In this document: positions 25,392-36,022 of the stretch, piece by piece
How the letters are laid out: the number at the start of each line of letters is the position of its first letter
Numbering within the stretch: the stretch's first letter is position 1
Assembly (NCBI GenBank): GCA_036785705.1
Contig: JAWUZG010000084.1
Coordinates: forward strand, 10,181,501-10,245,500
Origin: Acanthornis magna
Lineage: Eukaryota > Chordata > Aves > Passeriformes > Acanthizidae
Length of the DNA stretch: 64,000 nucleotides
Direction of reading: 5' to 3'
The notes under the pieces: model-generated
Told to the model about the DNA's origin: nothing
The model's input: the letters and a program-made list of their open reading frames with translations, nothing else
Databases searched by the model: none
Program-made: the position numbers and the translations under genes

Positions 25392-28300
25392 GCACCAGCG
25401 TCTCCCCTTCCCATCAGAACACTCATGTCCTCTATTTGCAGCACTTGTCCTTCCTGTGCAGATGTGGGAACCACAAACTCTAAAGTGCTTTGCCAATGGC
25501 TTGGTAGCACAGTGAAATGTTAAAAAACCCACTAGGTCTGTCAGGAGAAAATCCTTGTCTTTGAGGCTGCCATTGCAGGTATTTATGGTAAAGAAATGCT
25601 GTCCTGCATTCAAGGCTATGCCTTCCAGACCGCAGCTTAAAACAGGTAAAGCTAGGGGCAGTGTGGCTGACCAAGGAGCACCTCCCAAGATTGTGTTCTG
25701 CAGCACCCAGGACATTCATAGACTGAAAAAAATGCTACTCCAGGTGAGGGGGAAATGTGAGTACCTATCCCCAGCTACTCTCCAATCTCTCCTTTCCTGG
25801 TGTGTTGGCATTCTGGCAGTGTCTGAAAGGAGCCAAACATGGATCCTGCCTCACTTCTCTTTCCTGAACACCCTTCCGATCAGAATGAGCAAGGAGTGTC
25901 ACCTCAGACGGCTGGATGTGTGCATGTCTGTCTGCACTCCCCTGCTGAAAACTGCCACCATGCAGTTCTGGCTGGAAGAGAGCAGAGTCGCCACACTGGG
26001 AGCAGGAGTTCTCTGACTGGGGCACGGCATGACCGGCAGTGCTGAACTGCACGGCTGGGAAAGTGCACGGGGCCTGACAGCATGCCCAGGAGAAGAGAAA
26101 ACCCTAAGGGAGAGAAAGCAAAACAGACCAAAAATAAATGCAAGTGGAAGGGGCGTGCAGAGGCTCCCTTACATGGGCTGGTAGCTGCTGGCTCATGCCT
26201 TGATTCAAGGGCACCTGGGGCTCAGAAGGTCATTCCACCAGTGATTTTCTCCTCTCCAGCAGCCCCTGACTGTGTCATTCAGGTTCCTGCCATGGAGACA
26301 GTGTGTTGGTCCTGGAAAAGGGTCAGCCTCTGACATTCGGGCTGGGGATTGTCCCGGTGCCCCAGAGCAGAATCTGCACCATAATTCTGCACATGAGCAG
26401 GCACCTCCTCATTGCAATGGCACCTTCCCATATGGACTCATTCACGGTTTTCCCTGGGCTTCTTGTAGGCTCTTAGCAGAGCTGTGGGCTCCATGGCAAG
26501 ATGCTGACACAGCAAGTGGGAAGGGATGGTGGAAAGGCTTGGGAGGTCCAAGCAACCCAGCATGGCCACATGATAACAGACCAGCAGTAAGTTTGTTGGA
26601 AAAATCAGGCCCAGCTGCTTACTTCTACTGGTTTTACTGGGTCAGATCTGGATGAGGTTGAAACATTCTGTTTCTCCATTTCTTTGTCTTAAACATGAAC
26701 ATTTTGTTTCAGGACATGAAAAGGGAGTGGGGTTTGGGTGCTGAAATTTCAGAAAGAAGGAAACACTGTGCCTTGTCTTTCCAGTTCTTTATAATTACTT
26801 GGCTTTCTGGGTCTTCCCTGAGGGAGTCTTCACTTCCTTCTGCCAATTGTACACAAAAATTAATTACTCTGATTCATATCCTGGACCCTGGCACCTGCTA
26901 ATTAGGTGTCCTTAAGGGCTGCAAGTGGGTATGTCCTACTCAGGGCTTCCAGAACTTATCCTAGAAACATACTTAAGTGAGGATTTCCTTTAGTGACAAA
27001 GTTCACTCAAAAACCTCCCTCCCTCATTTCTCTACCTCAGGCTACTATTGCCCTGCTCCTGGACTTCTCCAGCCCCCAAGTTTTTCTTTTTAGTACAGAA
27101 GAGCTCCGCAGAGACTTACATGGGCACAGTTATGAAATCAAGGAAAGAAGCAGGAACAGCGAGGAGACAAGTGTCTGTCCTCACTGAGCCTCTGCAAAGC
27201 ACTTTTAGGTTCTAGTGTTGTCTCCTGGGCTCCTGTATCTAAGCTTTGGCAAGACTTTAGAGAACAAAGCAATACAGAGGAATGTCTCTTAAGTGTTTAG
27301 TGCTCTCAGAAGGACCTGTCTGAGCTGTTCATAACTTTATTGCACACCCTGTGGCTGTCCCTGGTGGGCCATGTAACACAAGCAGGACAGACCACTCTGT
27401 GTTGTTTTGACACTGGTTTTGGTTCCTCTCAGGCTATTCTAGGGGTCTTTCCTGCTGACTTAACAACTCCCGTGATTCCTGCCCATATCTGTGGAAAAAC
27501 CAGCTGCTTATTCAGCTGTGGCTCTCTCAGGAAAGGGAACCTGAGTTTGAGTTTTGAGGAGGCAGGCCAGCCTCCAGGAGCCTTCGCCTGTTCCCTGGGG
27601 AACCCCAGAGCCAGGAATGAAGACAAAGCACAAGTTTTGGTTTCAATTCACTTTTTAAAACTAGTGCCTTTTCAAAAACCAGTTTCCATAGTGACAGGGA
27701 ACTGTGGCACCATTGTGAAGGTCCAAAAAGCCCCGGCCGGGTATTAGCCAGAAATTCAGCAGTGCGGCCAGCTCCGGAGCAGCCTTCCCCAGCCCCTGCT
27801 GTGCTAAGAGCAGGGCTCTGCTTCAAACACCTTCCTGCCCACCAGCCACACTTTTAGCTGCCTGTGGGCTGTGCTACTCCTGAGCACTACGGCTTAATCA
27901 CAGGTAAAATTATGTTTGTCCAAAAAAAGGAATATGCTTTGGTTGCATTTAGCCCTACTCAAGCTTACTTTCCTATAAAGGGAAAAGCCAGATTTGAAGA
28001 CAGCCTTAAACCATTGTTTCCTTTTGCAAACTGGTGCAGAAACCATGAAATGTGCTCATGATCATCCACCGAGTCAGCAGAGGAGCCCGGCTGAAAGCCC
28101 AGATCCTATTTAACTTTTATTTATTAGACCATGCTGCCTCCCACCTTCCCTTTTATCTGTCATAGGGGGTACTGCCACCCATGCTATAATCCAGACCTCC
28201 CGAAAGGACCTAGGAACTCTCACACAATCATATTGTTGTCCTGGTCCTCACCACTACACACAAGAAGTGTGCCAGAGAGAACACCCTCCCTGTTGGGCTC

Positions 28301-30779
28301 AGTGCCAGGTGGTGGAGGTGACGGACACCACCACTTCCTCATGGCGTTCCTTTGCCCTCATCCTTCGTTATCTGTTGGATTATGTTGCAGTCTTTAGTAT
28401 GCAAAGAAACACAACCACAGCACTCTTACAAGTTAAGTCTCAGGTAAAGTTACAGGCACCTGCCAAGTGCTTATGTTACCTGTGGCTTTTAGGTAATGTG
28501 CGTTATGCGTGTGTAGGAGGCAGAGAAAAGTGTGGTTGTGCTATTTGTACAAATCTCAGGAAGCCTTTCAGTAGGTCTGGACTTAACACCTCTTCTCAGG
28601 CATAGCTGGGGCTGTGGGCTTCTGTCAGAGTGTCTGTGGCCTGTGTGCCATTCAGAGTGCAGGGCCAGCCTGCCAGGTGGGATGAGGATGCCTGCCTGAG
28701 GGACACAGGGATGTAACAGCCCGGCAGGAACTGCTGGGCATGCGGCAATTCCAGAACAGAACCCTGGCACTGAAGGCAGGGCACTGGCCTGACTCAAAGC
28801 ATGCACCAGCCACCTCCTCCCGCCCCAAACCAAGCATTATTATCCCTTTCAGCTTTATGATAAACTATAATTTTTCTCAAACATTTAACAATCATTATTC
28901 CCTTCCTACTCCTCCTATTTTTGCCTGCGTATCCATGCGACACTTTTGGAGCTGAGATCACACGCAAGAAAACAGAGTGAAAATGGCAACTAATGTAGTT
29001 TTTGTAAGAGAAGAATGTTTTGCATTTTGCTTCCTGTTAAACCATTGGAAATTGTATACCCAAACAAGAAATTGTCCTTCTGGTGAAGACCTTAACTCAG
29101 ATGAAAAAGGCCAAGTTCTGTCAGAAAGAGAAAAAGAAAGAGAGGCATATTTAGACCAGTTCTTATGTCAGTATTTTCAATGTCAGGGTAGATGTACAGC
29201 ACCAAGCAAAGGATTTGTCTATCTTAAGGCTGCCAGTGGAGCCCCAGAAGAGGCCAAGAGGCCAGACATGTTTGCTTTGTATTTCCCTGCTTCCAACAAC
29301 CAACAGCTCAGGGAATTATTCAGACAGAGGTGAAACCATGTCTATATTGCCAGGACAAGCTGAATAAAATAAGGACTATGTATGTCTTGAAAATTAATCA
29401 TCAGGATTAACCAAAATTTGAGAAGTGCACCACTCTGTCTTGTGATTGCAACTGAAGGCTCTGTTTTGGAAGGTACTTCCTGCAAGAGACAGATCTTTCC
29501 CTTGCTTCCTCGAGACCTTCAAGTGACCCCACTAAATTGTTAAAATTCCATTAGAAAGTGGCTGCTGGGAACATATGCAATAAATAGCTGCTAAGATCAA
29601 TGGCAGTCTTGCTGATTTAAAATCAATGTATTGCTTGCTGACGGTGCTGGCAGTGTTTTCCTCTGGGAAATGTAACAGTGATTTGCTTTAAATAAACACA
29701 GTGGTAAAAAACTTTATCTGAACTCATTAGTGACTCAGACTGCTTTTAGAGTTATCCAGAAAATGCCTATTGCCCATAGACAATACTTGGAAGTGATCAG
29801 TGACTTAGGATGCTGCCATTTATGGTGGGCCACTGGAAAGCCTCCTGGAAAAGAGCAGAACTTCTGAAAATGCTCTCCGAAAAATCGAAAATTAGGGTAC
29901 CTAGACCATGCTTTGAAAGACACCAGTCACTTTTGAAAACATGACATGAAAAGCATCAGGTTACTATGGCTCTAATGTCTACCATGCACCTTTTCCAGGC
30001 CAATTCTTTATTTCCCTCCCAGCTTCTGGCTGGCCTTCAGCCCATGTGACACTACAAATTCATGATGGAAATAAGCCCACCATAACTTAAAATGCCACCA
30101 GAAGCCAGTCTCATCCACCAGCCACCAGCATGTAGCTTTGGGCTGATTTGGGATCCTCTCCCTCTTTTTCCTTAAAGCTTCTCCCCCACCATGAGTATTT
30201 TTTTGTCAGAAGCTCAGCTAGATTGCTTTAATGAAAATAGGCATGAAAGCATTTGCCCTACCTACATTATGTTTTGTAACCTAACAATTTAATTGCATCA
30301 TGCTATTTCCTACAAATCATCTGATGATTCCCAGGACAAGCCTTTCCCTCTTTTCCTGCATGTTTTAATACTTCAGCTATTACTACCTCCTGCTTGTAGA
30401 TATCACTAAATCATGAGGGGATTGGTCACGAGATAAATCAGAACTCTTTTTGGTGGGTTTCCATCCTGGAAAATGGGGCATCTGAGTGAGAAACAGAAAC
30501 TGTAGCCACATCAGAACTCTGCAGTCGATGCCTACAGACTGTCCAGAGGGGACAGGCAAGGACAGAGGGCAGGGCATTTGCTCTACATGTGAAAAAACAG
30601 ATTGAATGCACAGAGCAGACTTTGAAAACCAGGGATCAAGAGGTTGAGAGCTTATAAGTAAAATCTAGGGGCAAGCCAACAAAGGAAACCTCATGTCTGG
30701 ACTTCCTTGAGGGCACCAGAGTGAGGGAAGCTGTTGATGAAGTTTTCTTACTTTGACTACAGGGAACACTGTGCTTCCA
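25392..30779. other. Intergenic, no recognised gene
   Basis: No exon or RNA gene was recognised. The best isolated frame is 28977-29333 on the plus strand (118 codons from an ATG). Its product is not recognisable, has no signal peptide or repeats, and the region carries no CpG island, so I do not call it a gene. Confidence 0.5.
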
Positions 30780-31430
30780 TACTCTGATCCTGCTGGGGCA
30801 CTCCTTGATATCTCTTGGAAAAGCAGCACAGTAAGCTGTAAGCAATCCAGGAGACTCTTGGAGGGTGTTGAGGATGACTTCTTAATCCAGGTGACAAACA
30901 GCTTGACCAGAGGAGAAGAATTACCAGTCCTGTTGCTTATCAACATGGATGAGCTAATTAGAAATGGCAAAACTGGTGATAGCTTGGAGTGCAGCGATCC
31001 TGCTCTGGTGGAATTCACTGTCTTGAACACCTCTCCTGTGTTGAGGCTGAGAGAGTTGGTGTTCTTCAGCCTGGAGAAGAGAAGGGTCCAGGGAGACCTT
31101 ATTGCTACCCTTTAGTTTATAAGAAATATGGAGAAAGACTTTACTGAGGCCTGTAGTGATAAGATAAAGGGCAATAGTTTTAAACTAAAAGAGGGTGCAC
31201 TTACATTGAATATACAGAAGATTTTTTTTCTTTTTTTTATGATTAGGGTAGTTATGAACAGGCTGTCCAGAGAAGTTGTAGATGCCCCATGACTGAAAGT
31301 GTTTGAAGTCAGGAAAGATGGAGCTTTGAGCAACCTCATATAGTGGAAGGTTCCCTGCCCATGGCAGGGGCTTTGGACTAGATGATCTTTAAAGGTCCCT
31401 CCCAACCCAAATCATTCTATGGTTCTATGA
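30780..31430 (+). mobile_element. CR1 LINE with large internal deletion
   Basis: Two separate parts of a CR1 element are joined. The left part (about 30780-31020) translates to a decayed C-terminal endonuclease region: DISWKSSTVSCKQSRR, then QVTNSLTRGEE, then LECSDPALVEFTVL, corresponding to the CR1 pattern D-I-C-W-K, K-Q-S-R-R, TRG and CSDH..VEF. The right part (about 31040-31430) begins with SLEKRRVQGDLIA, the conserved end of CR1 ORF2, and continues into the usual 3' end with CCAGAGAAGTTGTAGATGCC, GATGATCTTTAAAGGTCCCT and a terminal ATTCTATGGTTCTATG. Most of the reverse-transcriptase coding region is missing between them. A T-rich tract (31220-31239) interrupts the 3' part. The left border is uncertain and may extend towards 30660. 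Confidence 0.88.
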
Positions 31431-34400
31431 GAAACCATAAATATTTTAGATTTTGTGATTTACTTCCATGTTGTAGAACAGAATTTTTTTTTTTAAATGG
31501 AGACCATTTTTCCTTCCCTATTAATGTTTATTCACCAGATTATAATGTGCTTGTTTTGATAGTGATTAGGATACAAAGCGGTCACAAACAAGCAAAATCC
31601 CATAATGGACCTACACTCTGGATTCTCCTTAGCCCAAAACAAGCTCACCCCTAGAAATACTAACTTTTCTGTAAACATGGACAGACACACATACACACAC
31701 ACAGAGCATGTATTAAGCCCAAACAGCAAAGTGGTTTTATGCCTGAGAAGAAAATTTTCAAATACAAAGCCTATAAATAGATGATATGTTGCCTTTCTGG
31801 TTCAGTAAATAGCCTGAAAAAGTGCTCTCAGGAGACATGAATTTGCAGTATCCCCCCTTTATTTCACTGAGACATTAATTCTGCTGTCTAAATTTAATAC
31901 TTTATTGTCATTATGGGAATTGCCATCACAAGGGAAGCAAATGCACTTTCTGCATTTCTTTAGGGATCAGGAAATAAATCTGTACAGAAAGAAAACAGCC
32001 CAGTATCTCCTCAGGCGCAGAAGGAAGCACCAGGTTACTTGACATGAAAAGTATCGGGAACATGTGCCATGACCAGTACACAAACCACAAACAGGCCTAG
32101 ACAGAGATGGATATGACAAAAGAGAAAACTACACTGGATGTATCCTGCAGCAGCTGACATGGACACTGCTGCCCCAGGATCTTGGATGCTGTGCTGGAGC
32201 AGCCAGCAAGAAAATGTCTCAGGAGCATCTCACAGAGGTGAATTCAAATAAATCTTTTCCAGCCCTTGGTGACACACTTGTTTCTGGTTCTTGAGAAGTT
32301 TAGTTCCCAGTCACTTTTGTACTAATAGTAAATCTGAAAGTGCAAAACAAAGCATGTGGCTCGAAGACCCGCTGGCAGAGCCCGTTCCATCACAGGGAAA
32401 GAAGATGCACCCCCTCATTCCAGAGGTATGTGAATGTGACAAACATTTTGCAGCTTTTCCAGACATTGCTGGACGTAGGACAACCTCCCTGTGTAATAGA
32501 CTTCTCTTGCTGTCTTTTTTCTCCCCTGCACACCCCAAACGTGGCCCAGCAGAAGTATTTTCAAGCACAAACATGCACAGAAGTACTTAATGCTTTGTGT
32601 TGCTATACCCAACCCCCACAAATTTATGCTCATGTAATTACTGCTGTTTGCCTACTGATAGTGAGTTAAAAATACCACACACACCCCAAATTAGAACTGG
32701 TTTCTATTTTTTGCTAAATTCCTGCAGTTGATACAGAAGAAAATGTTGTGATGAGCCACATGAAATCCTTCTTGCCTGCACTAGTCAGGACAGGAGACTG
32801 CAACACCACCAACAGAAAAACCCCACCAAAAGCACGGCATGCACAGATCAAGACAAATTTGACTGTGTTATGATGGCATCAATCCTGTATCCCCTTTCCT
32901 TTCTTCATCAGATGCTCGGTGTTTCTACAGTGGGAATGGATTTGAGCCGGGATCTGTTCTATCAGAGCCTGCATATAAACAGAATGTAAAATCTTTCTAC
33001 AACATCCAAATTCCTAGTTTATGTTCCAAGGTACTCCCAACTTAGACTAAATGTAAAATATTTCTGTTATTTAGATAAAATGTAAAATGATATGCAAACC
33101 ATTTCTGTTCTATCCAAATTCCTAATTTATACTCCATGGTGTCTCTCAGTTACACGGAGATACTTAACATTGATGTAGCACTTATTTTTGTAGTAGAAAT
33201 ATGGACATCATCCATGAGTAATCTTGCAAGTCACATGAAATTAATCTAGTATTAAATAAACAACAACATATTTTCAGCTTATATTCAGGCTGTAAAATCT
33301 TTGTCATACGAGTCATCCCTTTATTACATACAAGTGCCATATTTGCCATTTAAGCTTCTGAGTCTCTATTTTTAAAAGCTTTTTAGAAGGAACTATTGGG
33401 AAATCCCATAAGGTCAACCCCTCCCCAAGCAAAACTAATGAGATTGAGTTTCCCAGCGCCTGTTTGAGGTGGGGAAGTCAGGACATGCACACAGCTTCCC
33501 CTTGACTTCTGATAGGCTTCTCTGAGAAAATAACATTGCACAAAAAGGCACACTGAGCTGTCAATGTATTTTGAATGTGTGTATCAATGACACATGGAAA
33601 CACCTCATATGTGAAACCAGGCGAAGCTTCAGCTGGCAGCCACTAGAGACAGAAACTGCATTAGAAAAAAAAACCTAACCTAAAGCTGCATTCTTCCTAA
33701 TACCACCTCGAAGTTTTTGAGACAATATCAAATGCAAACATGCCCCTGCCCACTGCACAGGCCTGGATCATCACAGAAAGACCAGGATAAGCAGATGAAC
33801 AGTTTGGCTAAGGACTAAGGATCAGAGTTATTTTCATGTTTTTAGATATTGAAAAGCCAAGGCATAATCAAGGTCTCAGAAGGATTTTCAAAAGTAATTA
33901 GGAGCCCAAGTTCTGTGAGTCCATTGGTCCTTCTGAAAATCCTGTATAGCAGCAAATGAACTGTATCACTGAACATCAAAATACCTCTGTGCTCTTGTGC
34001 TGCTTCTCCCAGGGACCTTGATTTCAGAAGGGCAAAGTCTTTATCATGAAAAGGTTAGAAATTTCTTCCCCTTCTTTAGTTCACCTAGCTTCCCCCAAAA
34101 TGGAAAGCTTATCTTCCTCTTGCTTAAGGAAATTGTAACTGCCCTATGAATTATTTTAACTGAAATTGTAAGATCAGCACTCAATCCCCTGGCCATGGCC
34201 ACACAGATCTTTGCTTTACAGAGAACAAACAATGTGCTTTCATTTGATTGAGGTTTACCTGTCACAGATTTCACTGCAATGCCTCTCTGATCTGATAGCA
34301 CAGATTTGCAGGGTCTTTTTTTTGGGCAGAAATCCCTCTTGGATTGGTAAGTGACACAAAGGTTGCAGTGTCCATCGTGGTGCCATCAGATGGTGGTGGG

Positions 34401-35269
34401 CCAAACACCGCCCTCTCTATTTACACATCTCCACCCATTTGGGACCTCGGGACTGTTGTTCATTCACATTTTGTCCTTAGAAACGTGATACCAATCTATT
34501 GCACAAAGATTGCAAAAGAATTGCACTGATTTTTTTTTCACTTTATAGAAGAAAGTGTTCCCTCAATGTGATAAATACTGAACACGACTTTTGCTCAGGC
34601 TGCAAATAGCAAATTACTTAATCATCTACTATTTAAGTACCTGTTTGTTCTGTCATGAGGCAAAACTTGTGAGCAAGATCATATTACACGTAAAGTGGCT
34701 TCCTGCATCCTTAAATATTAATCCTCAAGTAAAAACAAATTGAAGGTAGTCCCAGGGTCACTTTAGTAAGTTTGAGCTGATGCATCCCACTCTCTCGTAT
34801 CCCACATTAAATGCTCCTTGCCTTGTCTTTGTGCCAACACCAACATTTTTGCAGCCTCTGAACGACCTTGGCAGAAGGATGGTGATGGGATGTGAGCGGG
34901 GAGGGACCCAGTCCCGGGAAGGCACAGGGGCTGTTACCAGCTACTGGCAGCAGGAACAGGGCTGGAAAATACAGCCAGCCCTGCAAGGGAGAGGGTTTGC
35001 TAAGGACCTGTGGGTCTTAAGATGGAGGTGATTGGAACTGTTAAGGGGGCAATTGTCAACCGAAAGAAGCCCCTGAAAAGAAAAAAGCCGGGAAACATGG
35101 CGAGATGGAGAGTCAAGGTGGAGCAGAAAAAGTGGAAGGCCACAAGGGATTGTGCAGGAAATAGGGATGTGAAAGGACGGGCAGGAGCAGGAGCGGCAGA
35201 CGGGAAGCCACAGGAGGGGAAGGGAGGAGAGAAGCCGGGGCTGGGATGTGCGGGCACAGACAGGCGACC
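31431..35269. other. Intergenic upstream of TMEM86A, no recognised gene
   Basis: Contains a short CA run (about 31683-31702) and the 108-bp-period duplication annotated separately. GC content climbs from about 34900 towards the CpG island. No exon was recognised. Confidence 0.5.
33004..33152 (+). repeat. Diverged direct duplication, 41-bp blocks 108 bp apart
   Basis: A block starting ATCCAAATTCCTA at 33004 recurs at 33112, with roughly 80 percent identity over about 41 bp. GTAAAAT motifs accompany both copies. It is an old local duplication in AT-rich DNA. Confidence 0.7.
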
Positions 35270-35868
35270 AGGTGTGCGGAGCGGGGAGCCGAGACGGGCG
35301 GGCCGGGCAGAGACAGCGATGGTAAGGGGTGCGCTGCCGCTCGCCCAGCGCCCGGTACCGCCGGCACGGGCACAGGCGGCGCGGGAGCGAAGGACGCGCT
35401 CCCGCCCCGTGCGCCCGGCTCGGGGCGCGCACCCGCGGGGCGCTGCCGGGCGCGAGCCCCCGGGGGGCGGGCGCTGGACCGGCCCCGCTGTCTCTCGGCC
35501 GCCGGGGAACCCCCCTCGCTGAAGGGGCCGCCGCTGCCCCCGAGCAGCGCTGGCGCGGAGCGTCCGCGCGCTCCCAGGGCTCGGCACAGCCCCGCGGCCG
35601 CCCCGCTGCGGCCGCCGCCGGGGAGGGACGGGGCACGGCCCGCCGCTGCCGGCTGCGAAGGGCGCCCGGCCAGGAGGCGGAGGCACCAGCGCCGCTGACG
35701 CCGGCGGGGCCGCGGCCGAGCGAGGCGGGCACCCTCCCGCCAGTGGGCCCGGGCCGCCCGCTCCGCTCCGCGCCGCGCCGCGCCACGCCGCGCCGCCCGC
35801 CCGGGGCGGGTCCGGGGCCGCCCCCTCCCTGTCCCCGCAGCGCATTCGCCGCGGGGGCCCCTCTCCAG

Positions 35869-35876
35869 TGACGTCA
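35869..35876 (+). promoter_or_regulatory. TMEM86A: Perfect palindromic CRE (TGACGTCA)
   Basis: A full consensus cAMP-response element lies about 16 bp upstream of a TATA-like box and about 130 bp upstream of the TMEM86A ATG. CREs at this distance from a start site are commonly bound by CREB/ATF factors. Binding here is inferred from the site and its position only. Confidence 0.6.
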
Positions 35877-35884
35877 GCGCTGCC

Positions 35885-35892
35885 TAAAAAAG
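35885..35892 (+). promoter_or_regulatory. TMEM86A: TATA-like box of TMEM86A
   Basis: TAAAAAAG is the only AT-rich block in this part of the CpG island. It lies 110-117 bp upstream of the ATG, giving a predicted start site near 35915-35920 and a 5' UTR of roughly 85 nt. Confidence 0.5.
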
Positions 35893-35910
35893 CGCCCCGG
35901 CAGGCAGGCA

Positions 35911-35943
35911 GGGCAGCGGGCTGGGCAGCGGGCTGGGCAGCGG
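35911..35943 (+). repeat. TMEM86A: 12-bp tandem repeat in the TMEM86A 5' UTR
   Basis: Two and three-quarter exact copies of GGGCAGCGGGCT, located at the predicted transcription start and within the GC-rich leader. Confidence 0.85.
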
Positions 35944-36001
35944 CCACCGCGGCGACAGCGACAGCGGCCACAGCAGCAGCACGCGCCCCGCCGCCGCCGA
36001 C

Positions 36002-36022
36002 ATGGTGTCCCCCGTCACCGTG
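36002..36022 (+). CDS. TMEM86A: TMEM86A coding exon 1 (lysoplasmalogenase)
   Basis: This exon encodes only the first seven residues, MVSPVTV, and ends in phase 0 at the donor GTGAGT (36023). The ATG has a favourable context (G at -3, G at +4). Spliced to the exon at 52160 it gives MVSPVTVVKSEGPKLVPFFK, which matches the vertebrate TMEM86A N-terminus as I recall it. TMEM86A is a multi-pass membrane enzyme of the YhhN family that cleaves the vinyl-ether bond of lysoplasmalogens, releasing a fatty aldehyde and a glycerophospho-base, and acts mainly in the endoplasmic reticulum. The full spliced protein is 237 residues, against about 240 in human. All three exons together form one complete coding sequence of 714 nt including the stop. 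Confidence 0.93.
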
